Below, in pieces: positions 45,683-54,788 of a DNA stretch of 64,000 bases. The notes beneath the pieces were generated by a model. That model was not told the DNA's origin and ran no database searches. It saw nothing but the letters and a program-made list of their open reading frames with translations. Both the position numbers and the translations under genes were made by a program. Where the stretch lies: contig NZ_BAWM01000001.1 in NCBI RefSeq assembly GCF_000759675.1, forward strand, positions 1 through 64,000, given 5' to 3'. Source of the stretch: Neobacillus niacini (GTDB lineage: Bacteria > Bacillota > Bacilli > Bacillales > Cytobacillaceae). The number at the start of each line of letters is the position of its first letter. Within the stretch, counting starts at the first letter, position 1.

Positions 45683-46785
45683 GAATAATATTCATTATAA
45701 TCTTATGTATCCTCCCCATCCTGTTGACTGGCTGTTGGGACCAGCATCTTCTTGTGAATCGAACGCTGGTGAACGGAATCAGTTTTGATGTTACGGAAGA
45801 GGGGAAAATTAATGGATCAGTTAGAGCATTGAGCATACAAAGTAAAGGAGGAGGGCAATTTGATATATACGATGAACTAGTATCTGCTGAAAGACCGACT
45901 CCTGTTGGTTTAGCATTAGATATCGATAGTAGAATTGCGGGTGAAATAGATACTAGCAAAGCGTTCGTGGTAATAATAGGTGAAGAACTAGCGAAAAAAG
46001 GGATTCACCCTTTCATTGAGATTTTTTATCGAAATATGAATTCCTATATGTCTTCCAAAATTATCATAAGTAAAGGAAAAGCGACAGAAATTCTTTCGGT
46101 GGAAAAGGAAAAAAGCCCAATCGCATTTGTCATCTTACAATTACTAAATGGTACGGAAGCGGATATGGTCATACCGAAAGAAACAACATTTACAGTTTGG
46201 AAAAAAATGTTAGATCCTGGTGAAGATATGATTTTACCATATGTGGAAAGAGTAGAGTCTAATAAAGTTGAAGTAGCTGGAGTGGCACTAGTTAACGATG
46301 ATCAATATACAGGGATAACCTTATCAAGAGAAAAAAGCAGTATACTAATGTTATTAATGGATCAATTAAGCAAGAAGAACAGAATGGCTTTAACAATGGG
46401 TTCAGAAGGCAAGGGTCGAGCTATTTCTTTTGCAACTAGAGATTTGAGAAGAAACTTAGAGGTCTTAGTGGATAAGGATAATAAAATAACTTGTAAAATT
46501 GATGTCAAAATGAATGTGGAAGTAGGTAGCTATACTCAAGATTTAAGTAAAAGACTTAATATCAAAAAACTAAATAAAGATCTTTCTGATGAATTAACCA
46601 AACAAGCAAAGGAAATAACCGACATTTTATTACAGGCAAATTGTGATGCGTTGGGAATTGGAAGACGAATTTCTAGTTTTCACCCTGAATTATGGAAGAA
46701 AATCAATTGGAATGAGGAATATCAAAATGTCCAATTTGAACCGAATGTAAAGGTAAACATCATAAAAACAGGAAATGTTTTTTAA
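45679..46785 (+). CDS. Spore germination receptor subunit C (GerC lipoprotein)
   Basis: 368 residues. The N-terminus IIFIIILCILPILLTGCWD has a lipobox LTGC followed by the Trp-Asp pair typical of GerC proteins. The rest is the three-domain GerC fold, ending with SFHPELWKKINWNEEYQNV, the conserved C-terminal segment. It starts at TTG 45679, whose TTGA overlaps the B-subunit stop. A complete A-B-C operon. Expression should be forespore-specific (sigma G), but I could not place a convincing promoter. Confidence 0.93.
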   Translation: MRIIFIIILCILPILLTGCWDQHLLVNRTLVNGISFDVTEEGKINGSVRALSIQSKGGGQFDIYDELVSAERPTPVGLALDIDSRIAGEIDTSKAFVVIIGEELAKKGIHPFIEIFYRNMNSYMSSKIIISKGKATEILSVEKEKSPIAFVILQLLNGTEADMVIPKETTFTVWKKMLDPGEDMILPYVERVESNKVEVAGVALVNDDQYTGITLSREKSSILMLLMDQLSKKNRMALTMGSEGKGRAISFATRDLRRNLEVLVDKDNKITCKIDVKMNVEVGSYTQDLSKRLNIKKLNKDLSDELTKQAKEITDILLQANCDALGIGRRISSFHPELWKKINWNEEYQNVQFEPNVKVNIIKTGNVF

Positions 46786-46940
46786 ACTTTGGCTGTGTTA
46801 AAGCTAATTGCTGACAAATAGTAAAGCTATTGCAATATATATACTTCACAGAGTGGGTTGGAGGTTGAATATGGATGAGTAAATCTGCTACAAGTCAATT
46901 CAATATCGGAGAGAAAACTGTAATATAAACAAACATTACT

Positions 46941-46977
46941 AAAAAGTGGGAGAAAATCATGATTTTCTCCCTCACTT
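46941..46977. terminator. Bidirectional terminator
   Basis: AAGTGGGAGAAAAT and ATTTTCTCCCTCACTT pair around CATG with one bulge, between the germination operon and the convergent reductase gene. Confidence 0.8.
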
Positions 46978-46981
46978 GCTG

Positions 46982-47716
46982 CTAAATAACTAAGCCGCCA
47001 TCAACACTTAAAATGGCTCCGTTTATAAAATTGGCATGATCTGAAGCCAAAAATAGGTAGGCTGAGGCAATATCTTCTGGTTTCCCAAGTTTCTTGAGAG
47101 GGGTTTTTTCCTTCATCAATTGAAGTACCTTTTCAGGTACGGCTGCAGTCATGCCTGTTTCAATGAAACCTGGGGCTACTGCATTGACCCTAATTCCCTT
47201 AGGTCCAAATTCTTTTGCCCAACTTTTTGTCAGTCCAATGACCCCCGCTTTTGTTGCAGCATAATTAGTTTGACCAATATTCCCGTATAATCCAATGACG
47301 GAGGACGCGTTAAGAATGACGCCAGCCCCCTGTTTTAACATGATGGGGACTACAGCCTTCGTACATTTAAAAACACCTGATAGGTTTACAGAAATGACCT
47401 TTTCCCAATCCGAATCCTCCATTTTTGTTAGAAATCCATCAAGCGTAATTCCGGCATTGTTAATTAGTATATCAATTCTCCCATGTTTATCTTCAATTGA
47501 ACCTACCATATGCTCGATCTGGGTGCTGTCCGTTACATCCACTTTAAAAAACTCAACTTTTTCATTCTTCAATTCTTCTATTGTTGCTTTACCCGCCGAT
47601 TCATCATAATCACATATTACGACACTTGCCCCTTCTTGAAGAAATTTTTCAGCAGTTTTTTTTCCAATCCCCTGTGCTCCGCCTGTAATTAACACAATTT
47701 TTTCACTAAAACTCAA
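46982..47716 (-). CDS. SDR-family 3-oxoacyl-ACP/acetoacetyl-CoA reductase-like protein
   Basis: 244 residues, short-chain dehydrogenase. NADP motif TGGAQGIG (about 10-17), NNAG, catalytic Ser in NASSVIG, Tyr-x3-Lys in TNYAATKAG, and the C-terminal GAILSVDGG. I start at TTG 47716 with GAGG 7 bases upstream; an ATG at 47773 has no site. Divergent from phaR, so it may be a second hydroxyacyl-CoA reductase for PHA metabolism, but FabG-like proteins cannot be assigned from sequence alone. Confidence 0.85.
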   Translation of the reverse strand: MSFSEKIVLITGGAQGIGKKTAEKFLQEGASVVICDYDESAGKATIEELKNEKVEFFKVDVTDSTQIEHMVGSIEDKHGRIDILINNAGITLDGFLTKMEDSDWEKVISVNLSGVFKCTKAVVPIMLKQGAGVILNASSVIGLYGNIGQTNYAATKAGVIGLTKSWAKEFGPKGIRVNAVAPGFIETGMTAAVPEKVLQLMKEKTPLKKLGKPEDIASAYLFLASDHANFINGAILSVDGGLVI

Positions 47717-48009
47717 TAGAATCGCCTCACTTTTTGCTTTTCTGATTAGAACAACTACACTTGAGCATCCCATGGCAAATAAGTAAAGAAATCACAAACT
47801 GAACAAAAGTATTTCCACCTTTGCCATTATTATGATTAAGTTTCCCATTTTATCACTCCGATTAAATTCATATTGTAATTTGCAAAAAAGAGAGGATTTT
47901 GTCAATAAAAGAAGAAAACTATTTTGATAATTTTCAATATTTAATCTTTAATTATTCCCATATAGTTAGTATGATGAATACGTCAACAAATAATAAGGAG
48001 GAAAATAAC

Positions 48010-48414
48010 ATGAACCAAGGCTTTAACTTTTATGATATGTGGAAGGATTATTATTCCCAGTCCAGTAAATTATTTGATGAAAAAATGAGCAAGGATTTCC
48101 CTGCTGAAGGCATGGGGCAAATTTTGGAGATGAATCTTCAATTTAAAAAAATGATTGATGAATCAACGTTAAAGTACTTAGAATTTATGAATGTACCATC
48201 TCGAAATGACATTGCGAGCATTTCTTCGCTCATTGTTAATGTGGATGCAAAAGTTGATGATTTAGAGGAAAGACTGGAAGAGAATTTGGAAAATAATCGA
48301 TTTCAGGAATCATTTAATACAGAATTGTCGAATTTAAAAAAGGATATGAAGAGTTTAGATAATAAATTGAATCAAATCCTTACTTTGTTAAAATCACCAG
48401 AAAAAATAAAATAG
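48010..48414 (+). CDS. phaR: PHA synthase subunit PhaR (class IV)
   Basis: 134 residues. FYDMWKDYY at the N-terminus and FMNVPSRNDIASISSLIVNVDAKVDDLEE in the middle match PhaR of B. megaterium; the C-terminus is a long charged coiled coil, longer than I recall there. PhaR pairs with PhaC to form the active class IV synthase. The start at 48010 has AAGGAGG; the frame extends upstream to 47899 without a site. Confidence 0.9.
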   Translation: MNQGFNFYDMWKDYYSQSSKLFDEKMSKDFPAEGMGQILEMNLQFKKMIDESTLKYLEFMNVPSRNDIASISSLIVNVDAKVDDLEERLEENLENNRFQESFNTELSNLKKDMKSLDNKLNQILTLLKSPEKIK

Positions 48415-48506
48415 AAAACGCATTACTTATTAGTCTTTATAACCAAGTAAATTAGTAAACTAGCAGGCTTATTTTATAACAACTACTATCTATGGGGTGG
48501 AAAATA

Positions 48507-49250
48507 ATGACACAATTAAGAGATAAAGTAGCAATTGTAACAGGTGGCAGCAGAGGAATCGGTGCAGCGATTGCATTGGAATTGGCTAAAAATGGCGCGA
48601 AGGTTGTCATTAACTATAATATCCGCAAAGAACTAGCAGATAAAGTTGTTGCTGAAATAAATGAATTTGGCGGAGATGCATACGCAGTTCAAGCAGATGT
48701 TTCAGAAAGTAATGAAGCTACATACCTTGTACAAGAAACGATCAATCATTATGGCAAATTAGACATCTTGATTAATAACGCAGGAATTACAAGAGATAGT
48801 ACCTTTAAAAAATTGAACGAAGAAGATTGGAGAAAAGTAATTGATGTTAATTTAAACAGTGTTTACAACAATACATCTGCAGCTTTACCTTATCTTCTTG
48901 AATCAGATGCTGGCCGTATCATTAATATTTCGTCTATTATTGGACAAGCTGGAGGGTTTGGACAAACTAACTATGCTGCAGCAAAAGCCGGGCTAATTGG
49001 ATACACGAAATCTCTTGCTCTTGAACTTGCTAAAAGTAATGTAACCGTTAATGCGATTTGCCCAGGATTTATTGGAACCGAGATGGTCCAAGCCATTCCT
49101 GAAAAAGTTCTTGCAGGGATCGTTGAAAAAGTACCGCAAAAACGTTTAGGTAAACCGGAAGAAATAGCTCGTGGTGTGGTTTTCCTATGTAAAGATGGTG
49201 ACTATATTACAGGTCAGCAGTTAAATATTAACGGTGGACTTTACATGTAA
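48507..49250 (+). CDS. phaB: Acetoacetyl-CoA reductase
   Basis: 247 residues, same as B. megaterium PhaB. NADPH motif TGGSRGIG (about 12-19), NNAG, ISSIIGQAGGFGQTNYAAAKAG with the catalytic Ser/Tyr/Lys, and GYITGQQLNINGG-type C-terminus. It makes (R)-3-hydroxybutyryl-CoA for the polymerase. Start at ATG 48507 with GGGGTGG upstream. Second gene of the phaRBC operon; 92 bp after phaR. Confidence 0.92.
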   Translation: MTQLRDKVAIVTGGSRGIGAAIALELAKNGAKVVINYNIRKELADKVVAEINEFGGDAYAVQADVSESNEATYLVQETINHYGKLDILINNAGITRDSTFKKLNEEDWRKVIDVNLNSVYNNTSAALPYLLESDAGRIINISSIIGQAGGFGQTNYAAAKAGLIGYTKSLALELAKSNVTVNAICPGFIGTEMVQAIPEKVLAGIVEKVPQKRLGKPEEIARGVVFLCKDGDYITGQQLNINGGLYM

Positions 49251-49318
49251 GTGTCATGAAGGTACGAATTTTTTAATATATTGACAGAGTAAATAAATCA
49301 TGTAAGGAGTGAACAGTC

Positions 49319-50407
49319 ATTAGCGTACTTATGCCAACCGATTGGAATGATTTGCTTGAATTCACACCTCCACAATATAAAGAGATGTATCAACGTGCAA
49401 TAAGGGCAAATCAAGTGTTAACAACAGAAGCCGAGCCGGAAGTAGCACCTACACCGAAAGAACTTATTTGGACTAGAAATAAAACGAAGCTCTATCGCTA
49501 TATATCTGAAAATCCAAAAAAACATAAAATCCCACTTCTTTTGGTTTATGCCCTCATTAATAAACCATATATATTGGATTTAACAAAGGGTGGAAGTTTA
49601 GTAGAATTTTTGGTTAATCGTGGGTTTGATGTCTATCTCCTTGAGTGGGGTCAACCAGGTTACGAAGATAGAAATATGAAACTAGATGATTACATTATGG
49701 ACTATATACCACGAGCAGTTCGTAAGGTAATGAGAAAATCTAATGTAGATGAAGTTTCGATCCTTGGTTATTGCATGGGGGGCACGATCACGGCTGCATT
49801 TGCAGCGCTGCACCCTGAATTACCAATCCGCAATCTTATCTTTATGACAAGTCCTTTTGATTTTGAAAAGACAGGCTCTTATGGTGCGATGTTAGATGAA
49901 CGCTATTTTAATATTGATAAAGTTGTAGATACCCTAGGTGTTATTCCACCTGAAATGATTGACTTTGGAAACAAAATGATCAATCCAATGGGAACGAACT
50001 ATGGGCCATATATTAGTCTTTATGAACGGGCAGATAATGAAAAGTTCATCAAGAGCTTTAAACTATTGCAAAAATGGTTAAACGACGGTATTCTATTCCC
50101 AGGTGAAGCTTACCGTCAGTGGATTAGAGACTTTTATCAACAAAACAAACTGATAAAAGGAGAACTGGTTATTCGTGGTCAGAAGGTCAACCTTGAAAAT
50201 ATCACGGCTAACGTGCTTAATTTAGCTGGGAAAAACGACCTCATTGCGCAGCCGCATCAAGTAGAAGCATTGATGGACGCCATCTCTAGTAAAGATAAGC
50301 AATTTAAAAATTTACCAGTTGGGCATACATCGATTACCTTTGGCAGCCAAGCTACAAAAATAACTTATCCAACCATTGGCGATTGGCTGGAAGAGCGTTC
50401 CAATTAG
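49319..50407 (+). CDS. phaC: PHA synthase catalytic subunit PhaC (class IV), probable ATT start
   Basis: An alpha/beta-hydrolase that polymerises (R)-3-hydroxyacyl-CoA. Lipase-like box GYCMGG holds the nucleophile Cys (residue 152 from ATT); Asp in AGKNDLIA and His in VGHTSITFG complete the triad. The first ATG is 49331, but the only ribosome site (AAGGAG, 49304-49309) is 21 bases before it. The in-frame ATT at 49319 is 9 bases from that site and gives 362 residues. By memory the N-terminus then aligns without gaps to B. megaterium PhaC (M-x7-W). A stop precedes at 49310. So initiation at ATT is likely, a rare start that would limit expression. Confidence 0.92.
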   Translation: MSVLMPTDWNDLLEFTPPQYKEMYQRAIRANQVLTTEAEPEVAPTPKELIWTRNKTKLYRYISENPKKHKIPLLLVYALINKPYILDLTKGGSLVEFLVNRGFDVYLLEWGQPGYEDRNMKLDDYIMDYIPRAVRKVMRKSNVDEVSILGYCMGGTITAAFAALHPELPIRNLIFMTSPFDFEKTGSYGAMLDERYFNIDKVVDTLGVIPPEMIDFGNKMINPMGTNYGPYISLYERADNEKFIKSFKLLQKWLNDGILFPGEAYRQWIRDFYQQNKLIKGELVIRGQKVNLENITANVLNLAGKNDLIAQPHQVEALMDAISSKDKQFKNLPVGHTSITFGSQATKITYPTIGDWLEERSN

Positions 50408-50427
50408 TAATCTATCTTTTCACAATA

Positions 50428-50465
50428 GAAAGTGTCCCAATTTAATCAATTGGGGCGCTTTTTAT
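50428..50465 (+). terminator. Terminator of the pha operon
   Basis: AAGTGTCCCAATT pairs with AATTGGGGCGCTT (two G-T pairs), loop TAATC, tail TTTTATTT. Confidence 0.82.
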
Positions 50466-50645
50466 TTAGAAATACAAAAAGAAAAATAAGGCAGAGACAG
50501 TGGTAAAATTAATTATATGAAATATTCAGAAATAATACAATAGTAATAGATATATTAGCTAATTTTCCCAATAAAACAAGACTATGGTATCCTTGCTAAA
50601 TAAGCTTATATTAAAATTAATATGATAGTGAAGAAGGAGTAATAA

Positions 50646-50750
50646 ATGAGATTATTTATTGATTCTGCAAATGTTGAACAAATCCGTCATTTAAATGAGT
50701 ACTATCCAATCACTGGTGTTACCACAAACCCGTCTATTATTGTCCATTAA
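50646..50750 (+). pseudogene. N-terminal fragment of a transaldolase/fructose-6-phosphate aldolase gene
   Basis: AAGGAG and ATG open 34 codons, MRLFIDSANVEQIRHLNEYY then PITGVTTNPSIIVH and a stop. This is the exact N-terminus of the small transaldolase (TalC/FSA) family, including the first strand Asp and the TTNPS loop. The family has about 215 residues, so 85% is missing, including the Schiff-base Lys. A terminator hairpin follows 3 bases after the stop, suggesting a deletion joined the fragment to it. The peptide could still be made. Confidence 0.85.
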
Positions 50751-50752
50751 AT

Positions 50753-50782
50753 GAGAGGAGAAAGTTGCACTCTCCTCTTTGT
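50753..50782. terminator. Hairpin between the aldolase fragment and the amidase gene
   Basis: AGAGGAG/CTCCTCT with an 11-nt loop and TTTGTT tail; may serve both convergent genes. Confidence 0.6.
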
Positions 50783-50784
50783 TA

Positions 50785-51777
50785 TTACTTGGATTCTAAT
50801 ATCTCTTCCATCTTATCCGAGATTAGTGGATAAAAATATGTTTTAGCGCTAGTTGTGGAATTACCTCCGAAAAATCCAGTACCTGGGCAGGATTTAACAT
50901 TGTAACTTGCTGTTGCATCTAAGACTCTTTCTTTCGTTTTCATATGCCACCAATGGTGGTATGTTATACTGTCGATGGAAGGTGTTAACCCGAACTTAAT
51001 GCAAAGCAGTGCATTGATATAAACGATAGTTTCCTGTTGTTCCTTTGTCATAACATCATGCCCAAGATCAAAGTTTCCAATATGTTCGATGGCAATCCCG
51101 ACGGAGTTAGCTGTTGGACCGATTGTACCTTCGGGAATGATGTTTAGTGGTCTAGAGACTGCTACTTTTCCATCTGGAAATGTCGTAATATTTTGAGCAA
51201 TGTTTGTCCAACCCATTGTTTGCTTATGATGATTCTCCATACCCATTAACATCCGAAAATGATTGGAACCATTAAAGTGTTTGTAGGAAGGCAGCCAAGT
51301 ATGATGCTGTTGGATTAATCGAATTTCTCGATTCACTTGCGTGTTAAATAACCAATCCTTAAATTCCTCTTTTGTCATCAGGATATGCTGTCCCTGCATG
51401 GTCATTCTTTTAGGCGTAATCTTTAATACTTGCCCTGTATAAAGCTGTTCAGAGGAAAGTCCATTTACAGTTTTGATTGTCTCGACTGAGGCATGAAAGG
51501 TGAAGGAAATATCCCCTAGTGTATCCCCAGCACCCACTTCATACAGAATCGGAACCCATAACTTCTGCCCGGCAATCAATACATCCGATTGCAAGCCATT
51601 TGTAACTTTTAATTCATCTATAGAAATACTGTATTTGTTCGCAATATCAGGCAGGCTGTCCCCCGCTTTTACAACATAAATATTACTTGGTTTAATCTCA
51701 GTAGCATGGGCAGGAGATATTGTTAGGAATAACATACTGAAAATGACTCCAATTACAAGTACGGATTTCTTCCACAT
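50785..51777 (-). CDS. Secreted N-acetylmuramoyl-L-alanine amidase with two LysM domains
   Basis: 330 residues. Signal peptide to about 25 (SPAHA). LysM 1 (YVVKAGDSLPDIANKY, about 34-77) and LysM 2 (YEVGAGDTLGDISFTF, about 79-122) bind glycan. The C-terminal domain is of the Amidase_2/PGRP type: HHTWLPSYKHF, an IGPTANSVGIAIEHIGNFD strand, YHHWWH and a CPGTGFFG end, which supply His/Cys zinc ligands. Role inferred: wall turnover or spore cortex/mother-cell lysis. It has a single-gene unit. Confidence 0.88.
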   Translation of the reverse strand: MWKKSVLVIGVIFSMLFLTISPAHATEIKPSNIYVVKAGDSLPDIANKYSISIDELKVTNGLQSDVLIAGQKLWVPILYEVGAGDTLGDISFTFHASVETIKTVNGLSSEQLYTGQVLKITPKRMTMQGQHILMTKEEFKDWLFNTQVNREIRLIQQHHTWLPSYKHFNGSNHFRMLMGMENHHKQTMGWTNIAQNITTFPDGKVAVSRPLNIIPEGTIGPTANSVGIAIEHIGNFDLGHDVMTKEQQETIVYINALLCIKFGLTPSIDSITYHHWWHMKTKERVLDATASYNVKSCPGTGFFGGNSTTSAKTYFYPLISDKMEEILESK

Positions 51778-51940
51778 TTTTATAACCCCTTCAAGATTTT
51801 TATGTATAGTTTGCAGAACAGGAACCAGATTATGCTTGATAGATTGGAAAAGTTAACAAAAAAACATTGTAAAATTTACAATACCTCAACATAAAATAAT
51901 TAAAATACAGGTAGATATTGTAATTATTTTACCAAAGCAG

Positions 51941-52336
51941 GTGCAGCCAATGGAAAGTCAGATACATAGCCAGTTATTCCAAGTACTAGGTAAGAACAAC
52001 TTTTACTCCTATTTAAAGTACTTAAATACCAGAAGGAAGAAAGACATTCTATATTATAGAAGGTTGAAGGAACTGCAAAAAATCATAAAAAATAAAGCTT
52101 GGATACATTCTTTCAGTCAATTTTAAAATTAGATTCAGGAGAAACAATAGGCTATGAAGCATTGAATCGCCCTGCAGTTACAAATCAATTTCCGAATACT
52201 GAAATGTTTTTGAATTTGTTGGCCAATCGAATCAGGTGTTCTTTTTTGAATGCTTTTGTAGAAATATTTCTCTTAAACGCTATATTGATAGATTAAGAGA
52301 TACTATGCACCAGAGAACTTCATTGCTTTTTATTAA
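51941..52336 (+). pseudogene. Broken EAL-domain gene remnant
   Basis: Pieces of one EAL (c-di-GMP phosphodiesterase) domain are spread over frames. A first frame (51941-52126) ends KNKAWIHSFSQF. The homologous reading shifts to LDTFFQSILKLDSGETIGYEALNRP at about 52102. It shifts again near 52214 into FVGQSNQVFFFECFCRNISLKRYIDRL and ends LLFINIHPHG then stop. GYEAL is the EAL-domain entry motif. At least two frameshifts and loss of the C-terminal half make it non-functional. The GGDEF gene follows and may once have been fused to it. Confidence 0.75.
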
Positions 52337-52397
52337 TATTCACCCCCATGGATAATCATTTGATTTTTTAAGAATGTCATAGACAGAAGGTGAAAAT

Positions 52398-53339
52398 ATG
52401 GCAGTATATATTGGTGATATTGCAGAACCAGTTCCCTGTATTTCTCTATATGGTATTAGTAAAGAGGTAGATACGATATTTAGTGAGAATAAGAAGATAC
52501 ATGGGATTGTTGTTGTAAATGAAGAGACTCCAATATCCCTTATAACAAGAACCCATTTTTATCAAAAAATGGGAACTTTATATGGTTACAATCTATATAT
52601 GGGCAGGTCTATAGAATTAATAGCAAATAATGAACCTCTAATTGTCGATTACTTTCAATCCATTACAGAAGTAAGTAAATTAGCAATGGAACGGAAGGAA
52701 GAGGATCGGTACGATTATGTCATTGTGACAAAGGAAGATAAGTATATTGGGATTGTAAGTATACAAAGATTACTAATGAAGTTGGTTGAGGTTCAAGCAG
52801 AATTTGCAAGCTTTTTAAATCCCCTGACTAGATTGCCGGGAAACCACATCATAGAGGATAAACTAAAAGAAATCATCCAACAGGACAAGTTCAGTATCCT
52901 ATATTTTGATTTAGATCATTTCAAAGCCTATAACGACACATATGGTTTTAAAAAAGGTGACGAACTGCTGCAAGCTACAGCAGACTTGCTAAAGAAAACC
53001 TTTGACAAAAGAGGGATATTTTTAGGACATATTGGCGGAGACGACTTTATTGCGGTATTAAATCATTATGATTTTATATCCATTTGCGAGGCAATTATAA
53101 ATGATTTCGACCGGAGCGTTGAACAGTTCTACAATTCTAATCACCTTTCACAAAAATATGTAATAACTGAAAATCGTCAAGGTGTTAAGGAAAAAATAGC
53201 ACTTGTATCGTTGTCTATTGCGATTGTTACCAATCAATATCAGCCATTTAGTAACGTTGAGGAACTTGTTGAAGGTGCCACAGTCGTTAAGAAAAGCTGC
53301 AAGAAAATTCAAGGAAGTTGTTTTTTAATAAATGTATAA
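52398..53339 (+). CDS. CBS-like plus GGDEF-domain protein (diguanylate cyclase-like)
   Basis: 313 residues. The first 130 resemble a pair of CBS-type repeats (GIVVVNEETPISLITRTHFYQ and VTKEDKYIGIVSIQRLLM). The GGDEF domain begins LTRLPGN; DLDHFKAYND supplies the metal Asp, and the active loop is GGDDF at residues 213-217, a conservative variant of GGDEF that could still be active. It has its own ATG and AGAAGGTG site, so it is expressible after the upstream EAL gene broke. Family: EAL-CBS-GGDEF proteins of Bacillus. Catalysis is not certain. Confidence 0.8.
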   Translation: MAVYIGDIAEPVPCISLYGISKEVDTIFSENKKIHGIVVVNEETPISLITRTHFYQKMGTLYGYNLYMGRSIELIANNEPLIVDYFQSITEVSKLAMERKEEDRYDYVIVTKEDKYIGIVSIQRLLMKLVEVQAEFASFLNPLTRLPGNHIIEDKLKEIIQQDKFSILYFDLDHFKAYNDTYGFKKGDELLQATADLLKKTFDKRGIFLGHIGGDDFIAVLNHYDFISICEAIINDFDRSVEQFYNSNHLSQKYVITENRQGVKEKIALVSLSIAIVTNQYQPFSNVEELVEGATVVKKSCKKIQGSCFLINV

Positions 53340-53427
53340 TTCCCCAACAGTATTCCTGTTTCAATCGTTATCTAGATGAGAACAACAAAATGAAAAATTT
53401 TAGATAAAGGAGAAGGAGGAAAAAACA

Positions 53428-53568
53428 ATGACCTTAAATATTTTCTTTTTCACCATCAGCATAAAAAAACGGGATCTCTCCCTTGACGAGGCAATTCATA
53501 GAGAAGTAGTTGAAAAACGTATGCAGGAGAGCATGGATCGAAATATTCAAATCATGGGCAGGTATTAA
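53428..53568 (+). CDS. YrzI-family small protein
   Basis: 46 codons behind a strong AGAAGGAGGA site. MTLNIFFFTISIKKR followed by DLSLDEAIHREVVEKRMQE: a hydrophobic N-terminal third and a charged helical rest, the YrzI-type pattern. A terminator follows. Function unknown. Confidence 0.75.
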   Translation: MTLNIFFFTISIKKRDLSLDEAIHREVVEKRMQESMDRNIQIMGRY

Positions 53569-53586
53569 GTTTTAAAGGGAAATAAC

Positions 53587-53621
53587 AAAGAGACCGTTCC
53601 CTAGTTACGGTCTCTTTTGCT
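53587..53621 (+). terminator. Terminator of the YrzI-like gene
   Basis: AAAGAGACCG/CGGTCTCTTT perfect 10-bp stem, 11-nt loop; it also suits the convergent VOC gene. Confidence 0.85.
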
Positions 53622-53627
53622 GGTAAA

Positions 53628-54002
53628 CTAAACTTCAAATTCACTCATCAACGCATGAGTATTATCTTCACTATCTTTAAAAAATGCCATCCATGTTTCG
53701 GTTTGTCCCATTTTTGCAATGAGATGTGGTTCGTCGATAAAGATAACTTCCTTGCTTAGTAAATCCTCATAAGCCTCTTTAATGTTTTCCACTTGAAAGT
53801 AAATAATGCTCGAATGAGCAAATTCTTCTGATTCAGGAACACTTAGCAAAAGACGAAGTCCATTAGATTCAAAAAAAGCTAACCCATTGGACGTAAATAA
53901 AAGAGGCAGTCCAAGTTTTTCTTTATAAAAATTTACTGCTTGATCTAAGTTTTTTACTGGAACTGCAATTTGACCAACTTTTTGAATCAGATTTTCCCCC
54001 AT
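53628..54002 (-). CDS. VOC (glyoxalase/bleomycin resistance fold) protein
   Basis: 124 residues with two beta-alpha-beta-beta-beta modules: VGQIAVPVKNLDQAVNFYKE at the start and SIIYFQVENIKEAYEDL in the second. GLAFFES and AFFKDSEDN sit at metal-ligand positions. Likely a metal-dependent lyase or dioxygenase; substrate unknown. Start at 54002 with AAGGGAGAA upstream; the longer frame to 54056 has no site. Confidence 0.85.
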   Translation of the reverse strand: MGENLIQKVGQIAVPVKNLDQAVNFYKEKLGLPLLFTSNGLAFFESNGLRLLLSVPESEEFAHSSIIYFQVENIKEAYEDLLSKEVIFIDEPHLIAKMGQTETWMAFFKDSEDNTHALMSEFEV

Positions 54003-54085
54003 CGATAACTTCTCCCTTATGTAAGATAAATCATAATTTTCAGATAGGTATAGCATAACCGTACGAAGGACTTTTAGAAACTATT

Positions 54086-54451
54086 TTACAATATATAGTA
54101 AAAAATAAGTAAAATGATTAAAAGGACAAGCAGTGAAATGGCTTGGAATTTAAGACGTTGATAAAGAGAAGCATTAAATTTTTCGGATGGCAGTGGTTTA
54201 TCACGCCACTCTTCTAGATAATCATTCCGTTTAAACATGATACTATTGAATCTTCTAAATCCAAAGGTAACACCGTCAAAAAAACCACCTTTAATCGTGT
54301 ACATTAGTAAAACGGTGATTAGATAAATAAAGCTAAGATAGAATAATGAATTTATAAAGTTCAGGAGATTATAGTTTGATGAAAAGATAAAAAAGATCAA
54401 AAGGGTTATTAAAAGATTGAGTATAAAAAACTTCCATTTGTTCTTGAACAT
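54086..54451 (-). CDS. DUF3899 membrane protein
   Basis: 121 residues. Three hydrophobic segments (about 8-27, 33-53 and 101-121), and GGFFDGVTFGFRRFN plus YLEEWRDKPLPSE between the second and third, the DUF3899 hallmark. Function unknown. Confidence 0.82.
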   Translation of the reverse strand: MFKNKWKFFILNLLITLLIFFIFSSNYNLLNFINSLFYLSFIYLITVLLMYTIKGGFFDGVTFGFRRFNSIMFKRNDYLEEWRDKPLPSEKFNASLYQRLKFQAISLLVLLIILLIFYYIL

Positions 54452-54788
54452 TTTCTTTCACCTTATCATTCATAATATTATTTTACACCATGCAATAAAG
54501 AATAAAGGTATTTTAACCTAATACGCTTAGAAAGTATACTTTAACCATTTTTTTGTTATTAAAAAAGAAAGCGCATTCTTATTTTAGAATTATTTTTTTT
54601 TTATTTGTACAATGAAAAGTATTGATATATCAACTGTAATGTTGTTGTAATCTATAATGATATAATAATATTTTGACTCTTTAATATATTTAGTCTTTAC
54701 AAGAGTAGTATAAAAATAGTATGATTTCCTTAGATTCTTTTTTAAGAGGAATTTACAGAAAAATAAAACAATAGGAGGTCATTTTTTT
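54452..54788 (+). other. AT-rich leader region of oppA
   Basis: No gene. Very AT-rich, with several promoter-like elements; TTGACT at 54672 is the best -35 candidate, but no clear -10 at the right spacing. AGGAGG at 54773 serves oppA. Confidence 0.4.
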
